Shown: in pieces, positions 25,045 to 35,864 of the stretch
How the letters are laid out: each line of letters starts with the position of its first letter
Numbering within the stretch: the first letter of the stretch is position 1
Source of the DNA: Malania oleifera
Taxonomy: Eukaryota > Streptophyta > Magnoliopsida > Santalales > Ximeniaceae
NCBI RefSeq assembly: GCF_029873635.1
Contig: NC_080423.1
Coordinates: 102,176,991 to 102,240,990 of the forward strand
DNA: 64,000 nucleotides
Direction: 5' to 3'
Made by a program: the position numbers and the translations under genes
Notes under the pieces: generated by a model
Databases searched by the model: none
Seen by the model: only the letters and a program-made list of their open reading frames with translations
What the model was told of the DNA's origin: nothing

Positions 25045-25715
25045 ACGCGAGGCGTTCTTCCTCCTTCTGTTATTGTCTCTATTTCCCCTCCTCTTTATTA
25101 TTTAAATTCCATTTTTATTCGAGTTGTTACAGTATCGTATTGTGTTATGTTTTACGTCGAAATAACACTCATATGCCACACACTGACATAACCTGTTTTC
25201 TTCCTTACTGAAAGGTGTCTCACCCCGAATATACAAATGTTTTTCAGGTCCTTCAGGTAATCGAAACTAGCATCCTAGCGTTCGAAAGCGAGGGTGTTGT
25301 TTAGCTACGTTTAGTACCTGTGTAGGCACGAGTTTTGTAACCGGGTTGTCATTGTTGGATTTTGTAGACACTCGGGGTATGTACTGTAATTTTGGGAATG
25401 TATATTCTAGTTCTATATAGACTTTGGTATGGTATGATGTATGTATAGAAAGAACATTTTCTGCTGCGTATTTGATGAGTATGGATATGTATGTGAATGT
25501 GTATATGGTTCACGTGTACCCCACGGGATCGGACCCTCATTCAGTATTGTATCATGTATGTTTAATTGATACAAAGATAGGTTAGATTACTATATTCACA
25601 CTTGGGACCCATCCGCGGGTTCGGGGCGAGACACTCTACTTAAAAATTCATTTTTCATTCATCACTTTCTCTTTCTTTTATTACTTTCATTAATTAAATT
25701 TTCCGGGTCACTACA

Positions 25716-26302
25716 TTCAAAATTCCACAAATGTCCCAATAGGCAAAATGCTACCCTGACCCATTCCCACCCTCGTCCATATGACTTCCCAACTATTCAC
25801 CTTTTACCAGCTCACAAATTAATCATCCATGAAAACATTCATATCTCACATCTACTTAAAACCCAAAATATTAATTCTCACACCTTTCATCTTTCACTGA
25901 GTTTCAATTCAATTAAAATCCCAATTACATAAATTCTTTATCCAAAATGATGAAACTGAAAATTTAACTTTTAGTCCTATTGTTATTGCAAAGTATATGG
26001 TGGTTGTCGATACTTATTTTTGATATTGTCACTTCATCTTCTCCCTTTCGTGATTCTAATAATGATTTTGCTTTTGGGATTGAACTGGAGGTTGATATGG
26101 TGGTAAGCATATTTTCTTTTTTTAAAAGTTCTCATGGTTATCATGATGTTTGATTTTTTTTATTGGTTGCAATTTCTAGTGTTGTTGGAGTATCGCCTTT
26201 ATATCTCAAATATAGTTTATGTTGTGTTTAAGATATTATTTTGTTTATAAAAAAATATTTATTTATTTTTTAGATTTTATAAAAAAAATTATACTGGTAT
26301 GC
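25716..26302. other. Unassigned spacer between LTR E and the plastid insertion
   Basis: No convincing gene or named repeat. It is AT-rich with short T and A runs. TATGCAG just before the plastid homology resembles a splice acceptor, but nothing supports an exon. Confidence 0.5.
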
Positions 26303-26498
26303 AGGACACCCTTGGGGAAATGCGCTGGGTGTCGTAGCTAATCGAGTAGCTCTAGAAGCATGTGTACAAGCGCGTAATGAGGGACGTGATCTTGCTTGTG
26401 AGGGTGATGAAATTATCCGTGAGGCTAGCAAGTGGAGTCCTGAACTAGCTGCTGCTTGTGAGGTATGGAAGGAGATCAAATTTGAATTCGAAGCAATG

Positions 26499-29159
26499 TG
26501 AAACACCCCGAACCCTTAAACTCGGGTCCGGTGCGTTATACCTGATCATATCCTCATAAATCATATTCCAAAACATACGCAGCAAAAAAACATGATCATA
26601 ATCTCAATATAACACAATACCAGAGTTTACTAATTCTAACTATAATCCATATTAAATCATCCGACACCTGCATTTCCATAATTAAATATATCTCCAAAAC
26701 ATTTCAGTATGTTCACAACTTTCTTTTCTCCACAGACTTAAAATATAAGGACGTAAAACATAAATATTTGCATCTCATAATTAATATAGAAATATACCAT
26801 TTTCTTTTACTATTTCCCAATAATGTTATACAACCTCGAGCTCTCTAAGCTTGATCTCGATGAAATCCTGAAGAAAAAAAAATGAATTCATATTCGGGTG
26901 AGACACATTTCCATAAGGGAAGAAACCATATATTAAAGCAGTGTGTGGCCAACATGAGTTTATATATAACATAATATTTAACTTTGAAAATCCTTAACAT
27001 AATTTTCAAAAGCATTCCTTGATCCTAATCAAACACATGCGAATGTTTAACCCACGAGATTTCCCGAGGATAGGGGTGATTACCCGCCCATACAAGTAGC
27101 GCCCCTCTGCTCTGATACATTTGGCAACCCGAAGGTCACAATTTAAGCATACCAGGGCACTCACCTTACTCAATAAGCCCTCAAGTGATAAATTAATCTC
27201 TTACTCACGCATTCAACAATAGTTTACCGGCAAAAGCCCTAAGGATAGGGAATTCTACCTGCCTATACAAGTAGGTTCCCTCTGCCCTAGCGCGTTATGT
27301 AGCTACTGCCACATCTAAAGCTACTAGTGCACTCGCCTTACTCAGCAAGCCCTCAGGCGAAAGGTACGCCTTGCCCAATCGTAACATGTTCTATGTACAT
27401 ACATACTTCTAATATCATAATACATCATTCTTTCTATCATTATTTAATCATACACATCTGTTTATATTCATGGCTTAACATTACATTGCATTTCACTTTA
27501 AGTGACTCTTTCCCATTTTACATTGTTCACATTGCACATTTCATTTCCATTTCATTCATTTCCCTTTTCATTTCATTTCATTTCATACCCAGCATCTTTC
27601 AGCTGTTTTACCCAACATCTTTCAGCTGTTAAACATTTACCCAGCCACTTTTAGCTGTTATACATTTACCCAGCCACTTTTAGCTGTTTCACATTTACCC
27701 GGCCACTTTCAGCTGTAACACATTTACCCAGCCACTTTTAGTTGCGACACATTTATCCAGCCACTTTTAGCTGTTTTATCCAGCATCTTTCAGCTGTTTA
27801 CCCAACATCTTTCAGCTGTTTACATGGTTGCATTAACACACACAGGCAACATTGTCCATATCATATTTTATTTTCATGGTTTTACTTACTTAACCTGCAT
27901 CTCATACATTTAACATATATTTGCACAAATTCTCATGTCACACAATTTAATAGTAAAATTTCATACACTGCCTGTAAAATAAGCCAACCAATATTTAATG
28001 TTTATATCCTGAAAATACCTTTCATTTCTTACTTAATTATTCTAAAAATATTTCCCACTTCCATCAATTCATTTTCACATATACATATCTAATAAACAGC
28101 CTTAAACTTGAAAAAAATATAATTTAAATAGTTGACATTTTACCCATACTGAAACATATACACGTACATATAACACAATTTATTTTTCCATTAAATTCAT
28201 AAAAATTCTGATTTAATATATATTTTTCCCCTTACCTGGTTTCTTAAACTACGCCAACAGGGACTCCGAAAAGTACCTGCGGTCCTCACCTGGACCCTGA
28301 AATTAAATTCCTAATTCCAATAAATTATTTTTGAATAAAATATTATTTAAATATTTTCTAGGGTCATAATTCTTAAATAAATAAATATACCATTAAATTT
28401 AGCCAAATTGTCAAATTTCCCAAATCTCACTCTCACTTTGGAGTAAGGCCTAAAAAACCCCAATTGACAAATTACCTACGTCAAAATGACGATAACGACG
28501 ACTAGGACCCCGTGGTGGTGTCTGTTCGTCAATTTAACCACATATTAATGGCGAAATTGAGAAAATGGAGAAAAATTACCTTTCCCTAAGAGCAGTGCCT
28601 AAGCTGTTCCCATGAAAAATCTGCTCCAGTAGAAATGTCGGCAACGGAACCAGGAATCCAACGACACCTTCCGTTTTTCGATCCGCTACCAATTCGCCGA
28701 GTAATTGAGAAAAGAAGAGAGACGGAGACGGAGCGGCCACACGCAGGAAATAAAACATTCCCGGGGGGGGGGCGGCCGCTGATTCTTCTTCTTTCTTCTT
28801 CTTTTACTTTTCTTCTGTCAGATACTTTATATATATATATATTAAACTTATACTTATCATATATATCTCATCATATACCTATTATATTTATATATATACA
28901 TATATACATATATATATTTATATATTATATTAACCATATATATATTTCTCTTATTTCAATTAGTTTTTTTTTAAATCCAATGTAAAAATATTTAATTTAA
29001 TAACTAATTATTTAATTTATCTTAATTTAATTTAATTTCTTTAATTTTAATTTTTTTTTCTCTTTTCCCACATCATTCCTTTTATTTATTTATCTGTTAT
29101 TTTATATATTATTTTTTTTCCAAATTATTTTAATCCTTTTAAATTTTCGGGTCTTTACA
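26499..29159 (-). mobile_element. Element D': solo LTR, 2661 bp, same family as D but reversed
   Basis: Plus-strand ends are TGAAACACC (26499) and GGGTCTTTACA (29159). Read in reverse it starts TGTAAAGACCCGAAAATTT, identical to the start of D at 10338. A perfect duplication CAATG flanks it (26494-26498 and 29160-29164). No coding sequence lies inside. The conserved stem-loop is decayed here (TGAGACACATTTCC near 26899). It interrupts the rbcL fragment three codons before its stop, so it is younger than the plastid insertion. Confidence 0.95.
27588..27826 (-). repeat. Nine-copy short tandem repeat in solo LTR D'
   Basis: Nine copies of an ACCCAGCCACTTTTAGCTGT-like core, separated by 0-11 bp (often AACATTT). 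The matching place in solo LTR D (about 11980-12120) has only two or three longer, diverged units, so the array has expanded or contracted between copies. Confidence 0.85.
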
Positions 29160-29333
29160 CAATGGATACTTTGTAATGGAATCTAGTAATTACTCTTCGT
29201 TCCCTTAATTGAATTGCAATTAAACTCGGCCCAATCTTTTACTAAAATAGTATAAAGGATTGAGTCGAATACAATATAAAGATTCTATTGCATCTATTTT
29301 AAATCTTGTATATATCTTGTATTTGATAATGCT

Positions 29334-31954
29334 CCATTTGTTTTGTGGAGGTTTAAGGCCTGTGTTATGTTTTGATGTAGACATTAACTTTTGCAGGAGA
29401 TGATTACGGTATTAAGATACATAATTACAAGTTGCACTAGTTTTTATTTACTCTGCTTAAACATATTGATTACATTTGCAAAGTTTAGTTTCACCATGAG
29501 CACCTTTGGATTGTTGACTAAAGTGAACAAAACTATTAAAATATTGAACTAGTAGCATGATACTTTTATTGTTGCACAATCGTTATTTTATAGAAATTAT
29601 AAACTTAAATAGTACAAGATTTGTCAAGCCTAATGTGTTTTTCATTTTGAAAACTTTTGAAATCAATCCAATTTGAATGATAGTGTCTTAGTGATTATAA
29701 CATGCTTGCATAGAAAGGGGAAATGCTTGTGAAGAAATAGTAGATTCTCTGTAGTAAAAGTTATGCTTGAACATATAAAAATGAAAAAAAAAAAAGTGAA
29801 CTCTCAAGTGAATCAATGTTGTCAATATAGATAGTGATTTTAATAAATAATAAATTAAGTTTTTTTTTTTTCGGGGTCATGTGCAGTGCAAGTGTTATGA
29901 ACTAGCAATTCTTAAACGATAATAGGGAGTTGAGAAAACTGTTATATTTAAAAAAAATATATATATTTTTGATAATTTATTAATATATCATGATCTGTAA
30001 ATCTTGCGAGTAAATGATAACTTGTAAAATCGAGGGCATTTAAGCATAATGAGGGTAAAAAATGCAAGTCAAAATCTATTAACATATACTAAAAGTGGCT
30101 TTAGAATCTTAGATCCTAATACACAACATGCTTTTTTTTAATATTTTTTTTAGCATTTCTTGAGGTGAACATGTTTGATACAATTTGATCCATTGATGGA
30201 TACCTATTTTTGTTTATATTTGAATGCTTGGTTTGACTGATTGAGTTTATTCTTCATATTTAAATCAAAACTATAATCCTCCTCGAGTCTGGTGGTTTGG
30301 TGAGTGAAGGGATTCTTCCCCTTGATTTTTTTTTTAAACTTTTAATTTGTCTAAATTAGATATTTTTTGAATTATAAAAAAAGGTATTAGGTAGAAATAC
30401 TTCCACCCCCTTTTATAATGCACAGTTTTTTTCAATTATTATCAACATTACATCTTTTGGTTTTACGCTTAATTGATATATATATGATAAGTCATTCTGT
30501 TTATTTATTCATTAGTATGTTATGTTCGAGATTTTACACTCAATTGAAAAAAACTGTGCATTAGTATCTCTTCATATTGTAAATAGGAAAATTGTGTTTC
30601 TAAGTTAGAAGACTACTCATTTTGTGAGGATAAAAGGGGGTTCTATACACTTTACACTACCTTACCTATGCGTTTATCTAGAGAGGTTTTTTTTTTTTTT
30701 TTTCTTTAGATTAAATCCATGATCAATTGATCACAAAAGGAACAACTTTATCATTGATGAAGCTTTGCCCTCATTCGAATTGTAAATAGCATTTCTAAAT
30801 ATGTGTATTTAGACATCATTCATATTCATGATTTAAACTTACTATATATTATAGAAAATTGCAATCAAACTTTTTATTTTTTGGTTGGCTTCCTATGAGC
30901 AATTTTTTAGTTAGTGATATAGTCACAAATTTGGTTGGGAAGAAGTGGAGAGAAAGGACGAGAAAAGAAATAGTTTCTCTCCAATTAATTTTCGCTCTTG
31001 GTTCACATAAATAGAAAATAAGTGTCGTCGCCCATTTTGACCTAGGGGTTTTTTTACATTAGTGAATGGCTTATGAGAGGTATGGGCCCCTCTGTGGGCT
31101 TTGATGGCAATCCAGAGGCCCTTAGGCGGCCTTTTAAGGTTTTTTGGGGCCTCTCGAGGTCCCTCTAGGCCTTTTGTAGGACTTTTTACAACTTTATTAG
31201 GCTCAATTGGGCCTATAAGGTATCTTTGGGCTTCTGCTTCGTTGAGAATTATAAGGACGCTCCTTGTAGCTTTTGAGAGTTCAATTAGGCTCCAAAAGCA
31301 CTATATTTCAAGCCTTAAGGGTCGCGGTGTAAATAACCTTAACCCCGAGATACATTTGACATTCTTCTTTTTAAGGAAACCTTAACTCTTCTTTTGCCCG
31401 TAAATAGGAAGGAGAGAGCTAAGGGCAAAAGGGGGGAACTCACTTATTGAGAAAGGAGAATAAGCTTATGTAATAAGAGAAAGCTAGAGAGAAAAAGAGA
31501 GGGTAAGATGGAGAGAAAAAGAGAGTGAGCTAAAGAGAGGATATAGCTTGCATATGTAAGAGCTACTGCAAACAGCAACAACTTCGAGTAAGGAGGGATT
31601 AGGTTGTCTATGGACAGTGTATTGTTGAAATGTGGGTGGCCATTAGGATTCTTGATTCTAAGGGTTTTGGGTTGGCTAGAAGGGGGCTAGGGCAAGTGCA
31701 TGATGTTGAAATGAGCGTTAATCTACCACCTTCCCTACACACAAATGTACTCCTGAACTCTTATTCTCTGTATTGTAGATATTTTAAAGATTTTTCCCTT
31801 CGTTTTTTTCCTGAAAAAAGATATAAAAGTGGCAACTCTGCATTTTTAATTTTTGTGTTTTATCGAGTCTTATCCACCCCTGATTAAACTATCTTGTTTG
31901 GGGGATCGCCATGCATAACACTCTCCCATCCGTCTACACACCCCCTATACCAGA
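29334..31954. other. Intergenic, AT-rich, no gene recognised
   Basis: Long T and A runs and no coding frame resembling a known protein. 31080-31390 is more GC-rich, with repeated AGGCC/GGGCCT motifs; 31490-31550 is a GA-rich stretch. AAAGTGGCAACTCTGC near 31825 recalls the region next to Tat/Ogre gypsy LTRs, which is too little for a call. Confidence 0.5.
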
Positions 31955-33665
31955 ATCTTGAAATGAAGAATAGCTTCCCAAGAGGGGGGGTGAATTGGAA
32001 ATCTTTTAATTTTATTTGATTTTTAAGTTTTCTAATTTTAATAACCCAGCAAAATACAATATATAACAACACTTAAGAAAACTGGAATTTAAAATAATAA
32101 TTCAATCAACGTAATCAATCAATCAATAACACTTAGGCTTCCATCGCTTTCCCTGTAACCTTTTATTATTCACTTTACTTGATTAAAGATTTCCGCAAAT
32201 TAATCAACGTACTCCCCTTTTGGGTTTCCGCAAAAGATTAATTAAAACGTACTTTCTATTGATCAAGAAGTTAATTTAAATCCTGCAACCTGCACTCATA
32301 AATTTTATAACAAAAACGAATAAAGTACGTAAATTAAAGTAGGGAGAAGTAGACAAGAGTTTTTACGAGGTTCGGCTTCAACACAGCCTACGTCCTCGCC
32401 TTTGGCAAAAACACCAAAGGATTTCACTATCTCAGTTCCTTTACCTGGTGGAACAATACCAACTTACAATGCACTCCTTCAATTAGGCTAGAGCCCGCCT
32501 CTCCAAATAACAACCCCTTATTTGGTTCAACGATTCAACAACTCAGAATCGTTTAAGAAAGATAACGAAGAATATGTGTACAAAAGAAAACTCTTACAGT
32601 AGAGTGAATTAATACACCAATCAGCTCACTTTATACCTCAAAGTAATTTAAATATAAGAAATTTCAAGCTCAATTACTTGGTATGGATTATCAAATAATT
32701 TTCCAAAGAAGATAAAAATTTTGATCGTTGGAAAACTTAATTTCAGAATGTAAATCGATTTCAGATCAGAGAGTTTATCTTAAAAGAATTTCAGATCCTT
32801 TGAAAATAAAATTTTGAATACTTGAAGATTAGTTGATCTAAAACCTTTAAAAAAAAAAACTTACTTTGATCTAAAAGCTTTGAATATCTCTGGATCAGAA
32901 AAGTTGTTGAAAAGCACTTGATCTGGAAACTTTAGAGGATTTCTCAATTTCAAAATTCTTTTGAATATTTCATCAAAGTTCTTTCTCTCTTTCTTTGTAC
33001 TTTCTTTTCTCTAATTTAAAATGTTTGAGATTAGAACTATTTATAGAGTTTTTTTGAAATCATCCATTACTCCCAAGGATTTCTAAAATTCATTTCCAAA
33101 TATTTTGAAATAAATATGTTTAAAAGCATGGTTTAAAAAATCTTCTCTTTTTAAGCCATTTTTATTTATTAAAAAAAATACTTTTTAGAGTATATATGTT
33201 TAAAAGAAAATATTTTTTATTTTCCAAATATTTTGAAATAAATATGTTTAAAAACTTCATTATTTCAAAAAAAAATTTTCTTTTCTTAAACCCTTTCTTT
33301 TTATGGATTTAAGAAATATTCTTTAGAGTATATATATAAAAACATATTTTTGAATTTTTATGAGCTTCAAATTTCTTTATACTTAAGATTTACTTTGAAG
33401 TACTTACATTTGAGAATATCCTTAAAAGTATAATCTAGTCTTCAAAACTTGTTCTTCCACCATCTTTGTAGTTGCATTCTTTCCTTTGAGCTTTTCACAA
33501 TATGACTTCATTCTTCATGCTTTTTGTAATCCATGAACTTTCTTAAACACTTGAGCTCTATTATTTTCCTGAACACTTTTACTTGAAACATATTAAATAT
33601 ATCATTTGATTTGTTATCATCAAAATAAGAATTGTAAGCCTTATTAGGCCAACAAATCTATTGTC
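31955..33665. repeat. Dispersed repeat-like block, possibly Copia-related
   Basis: It opens with CCCAAGAGGGGGGGTGAATT and contains ACGAGGTTCGGCTTCAACAC near 32365 followed by CCTACGTCCTCGCC, motifs I associate with common plant retrotransposon terminal regions. It closes near 33640 with TTGTTATCATCAAAATAAG, reminiscent of the sequence before the polypurine tract in SIRE-type Copia elements. No coding region, TSD or paired LTR was found, so the boundaries and class are tentative. Confidence 0.3.
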
Positions 33666-35090
33666 GACAAAGAGAAGATAAGTGGAGTAAAAAAAAGAGT
33701 AAAATGCCCTTTGGAAGATTTGGAGATAAAAAAAAAAAAAAATTCAGTGTAATTTTACAAAAAAAAGACAATTACACTTCATAACAAGATTAAAAAAAAG
33801 TCATAAAATGAAAATATTATGTATGCTACTCTGTTTTGTTTTTGTTTTTTTTTATAAATATTTTATTATAAAAAAATTAAGACAAAATATATTAATCTTT
33901 CATGAGACTTGACAAAAAAGATATAGAACCTTCCATGAGGTTTACAAAATCACATTGACCTTTTTTAAGGTTTCAAAAATTTGTCAGATGTATATGAAAA
34001 ATTTGAAATCTCAATAGAGATTCTTAAAATTTTTGAAACCTCATGTAGTTCCATGTATTTTTGCTAAACTTCAAAGGAGGTTTGTGTTTTGTCGTCAAAT
34101 TGGACAGGTCAATGAGTTTTTTTATCCAAGATATATGACATAAAATATGGCCTAAGATATAATATGACATCCAATTTATTATTTTCATTTTTATAAGTGA
34201 AGTAACATATAATATAAACATGTTTTTTTTTTTTACATTGCTAATTTTTCTTTATTTCTATTGATAATTTTTAATTATTTGAAAAAGTTAAAAATTAGAT
34301 TTTATGATTTATAATTGTTTTGATAACTTGTTGTTCGAATATTGTTGTATCAAAAATTATTTTTTAGGGTAAAAGATACTATCTTTTACTGAAATTTAAC
34401 AAAAAAATAATAACCTAAATTTCAAAAATTTCAAAGACATCTCCCACAGAAACTTCCATTGAAATTTGTCAAAAAGATACAAACCTCGAGAGTACAAACC
34501 TTCCTTGAGGTTTGTTCAAATTTAAGATTTTATTTTTGAGGAGAGGTTTGCATATTTGGCAAACTTTAGAGGATGTTGAAATAAAAAATAATAAGAACCA
34601 TTAGAAAATATTTTACTATATTTTAATTGTCATATACAATAAGATTGTCCTTATAAAGTGAATTTTGAAATATAATAATTAAATAAATTTTTTGTAATAA
34701 TTTTATTTTGATTATAATATTTATAATTTATATTATTTTGTATCTTTATTATTTTAATCATATACTTTTTTGTAATTGTTATTTGGTTTGAAGATTAAAA
34801 TAAGCATTTATTTGATAAATTTTTTAATTTATTTTAATTTTAAAAATATTAACTAAAGAGTTTGTTGTTTTTCAATTTTCAATTTTTATTTCTACCTTTT
34901 AATTTTCGTTTTAATATTGTTTTGACAATAATCTCAAGTGACACCTTTTAGTTTTTCATTTATTGGGGCTCGCACAATCAGATTAATTTTAAATTTTTTT
35001 ATATTTCTTTTTTTTATTTAGTATTCCAGAATTTATTTTATAAAAATAATATTATAAAATACTAATATACAATTTATTTTCTTTTCTCTT
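33666..35090. other. Intergenic, very AT-rich, no gene recognised
   Basis: Low-complexity sequence. Phrases such as GAGGTTTG and its complement recur (33935-34580), suggesting an old repeat, but no ends or coding content can be defined. Confidence 0.5.
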
Positions 35091-35279
35091 CTATTAGTTG
35101 AATCAAACAATGAAAAAAAGAAAAAGAAAGAGACTGGTGTCTCCTCTTAACTACGCATATCCTCTTAACTACGCATACGGGGAGAGAAATAGTTTCTATT
35201 CCCTTTTCTCATCGGTTGTCCAACCAAACACAGCCTTAAATGGAAAAAGCATGACCGGGGGCAAGAGCCATTTTGCATA

Positions 35280-35680
35280 TAACTCTATTGCTCCGGCTGG
35301 CCATCGATTCTACTGCCCTCTCCCGCCATCTCCGCCGTAGAAAAACGGTCAGTAAGTTCGCCTTCCTCCTCTTCTCCCCCTTCTTCCTCACCTGCCTCAT
35401 CATCATCATCTTCCCTGCCCTAGATTTTTTTTTTTTTTTTTTTCATTTTTATAGTCGCTGTACTCTCTATATCTCTCTTTCTCTCGGCTTATTGTGTTTT
35501 TGTAGTTAGTAGGAGATATTAACGTGGTCTGGTTCGCAATTTGTTATGCTGGGGTTGTGTTCCAGTTAAAATCACTGCTGTCTGGCCTGAAAAACTCTAT
35601 TTTTTTTTGTATAATTCTTTTTTTTTTGTTTGAAATTAATAACAATCATGATTATTAGTTCTTAAAATGTATGGCTTCAG

Positions 35681-35712
<32 letters not shown>

Positions 35713-35817
35713 TGCCGTAAAGCTTGAATTCGTAACAAAAAGAGACCTGATCTCGCCTTATATGAACACTGTTTTTTACTCATTTAACTTTTATTGGCAA
35801 TGAAGGTGAAGGATCAA
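35280..35817 (+). promoter_or_regulatory. Probable MED31 5' region / 5' UTR
   Basis: The pyrimidine-rich stretch 35310-35410 (CCGCCATCTCCGCC, then CCTCCTC runs) is typical of a plant 5' UTR. A GTAAGT at 35352 could be the donor of a 5' UTR intron ending just before the start codon. A (CT)n tract lies at 35683-35707. A 17-bp tandem copy (CCTCTTAACTACGCATA) is at about 35141-35178. The transcription start cannot be placed from sequence alone. Confidence 0.4.
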
Positions 35818-35864
35818 ATGACTTCGAACAAAGAAAGTGGCGAGATATTGGATACTTCCTCATC
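35818..35864 (+). CDS. MED31: MED31 coding exon 1
   Basis: Encodes the variable acidic N-terminus [15 protein letters not shown] plus two bases of a split Ser codon. The donor is GTAAGC at 35865. Intron 1 is 14,742 bp. Confidence 0.85.

Larger units (their letters stand above)
22898..25131 (-). mobile_element. Element F: solo LTR, 2234 bp, A-like family
   Basis: On the plus strand it runs from TGTGACGACC at 22898 to GAGTTGTTACA at 25131. A perfect duplication GTATC flanks it (22893-22897 and 25132-25136). Read in reverse it starts TGTAACAACTCGAATAAAAA, close to the start of element A's LTR. It carries the reverse of the same signatures: stem-loop 23284-23297, a conserved block at 23495-23770, tandem repeats at 23885-24137, TATA at 24739-24747 and the palindrome array at 24759-25044. 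No coding region is present, so it is a solo LTR inserted in LTR G. Confidence 0.9.
13677..25633 (+). mobile_element. Element G: solo LTR carrying nested elements A and F
   Basis: It starts TGTAAGAACCC at 13677 and ends GGTTCGGGGCGAGACA at 25633; the end matches the close of the D family (26499-29159 read in reverse ends GGTTCGGGGTGTTTCA). Flanks are CCCTA (13672-13676) and CTCTA (25634-25638), one mismatch. Its own sequence is 13677-14603, 22478-22897 and 25137-25633, with A and F removed. It has a palindrome array, a TATA box at 13952, four copies of a short tandem repeat (22489-22660) and the stem-loop TGAAAGGTGTCTCA at 25209-25222. No coding region of its own remains. Confidence 0.7.
9545..25715 (-). 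mobile_element. LTR E: oldest LTR of the stack, split into three visible pieces
   Basis: The visible pieces are 9545-10337, 13227-13676 and 25639-25715, separated by D (with TSD TCACT) and by G (with TSD CCCTA/CTCTA). Read on the minus strand it starts TGTAGTGACCCGG at 25715, like other LTRs here (TGTAACGACCC, TGTAAAGACCC). It contains the palindrome array and TATA box at 13449-13669 and the CTGACTTACTAAGAGGC motif near 10160, shared with B's LTR near 8580. The remaining part lies left of element B, outside the window, so I cannot tell solo LTR from full element. The right flank is TTCAA. Confidence 0.65.
26304..29176 (+). pseudogene. rbcL: rbcL C-terminal fragment, interrupted by a solo LTR
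   Basis: 26304-26498 encodes 65 residues of the RuBisCO large subunit C-terminus, starting GHPWGN and including [40 protein letters not shown] and [10 protein letters not shown]. The last codons DTL and the stop are at 29165-29176, after the inserted LTR. RbcL normally has about 475 residues, so only the last seventh is present and there is no promoter or start. The frame has no stop before the LTR. Three places differ from the usual plastid protein: ALGVV where APGAV is typical, Cys for Arg in LACEG, and Asp for Asn after that Gly. It is a non-functional plastid-to-nucleus transfer. Confidence 0.9.
26303..29333 (+). other. Nuclear plastid DNA insertion (rbcL end plus rbcL-accD spacer), split by a solo LTR
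   Basis: 26303-26498 and 29160-29333 together match the 3' end of plastid rbcL and the spacer after it (AATTGAATTGCAATTAAACT near 29207 is recognisable from plastid genomes). Surrounding sequence on both sides is not plastid-like, so this is a nuclear copy. Both pieces read on the plus strand and are continuous once solo LTR D' and one CAATG copy are removed. The right edge is approximate. Confidence 0.85.

Noticed and set aside
26290..26303. TATGCAG before the rbcL fragment as a splice acceptor of a host exon
   Set aside because: The following frame is plastid rbcL, there is no donor or upstream exon, and the match to plastid DNA starts exactly there; chance is enough.
27588..27826. Regular short repeats resembling a CRISPR array
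   Set aside because: Spacers are 0-11 bp and low in complexity, the array is inside a plant LTR, and no Cas gene exists in the window.
31800..31900. GTGGCAACTCTGC as a primer-binding site of a Tat/Ogre element
   Set aside because: Neither an LTR end before it nor coding sequence after it could be found.
35098..35340. Open frame upstream of MED31 as a separate small gene or extra MED31 exon
   Set aside because: It has no conserved residues, contains a 17-bp tandem copy, and does not join to MED31 exon 1 in a way supported by known MED31 starts.
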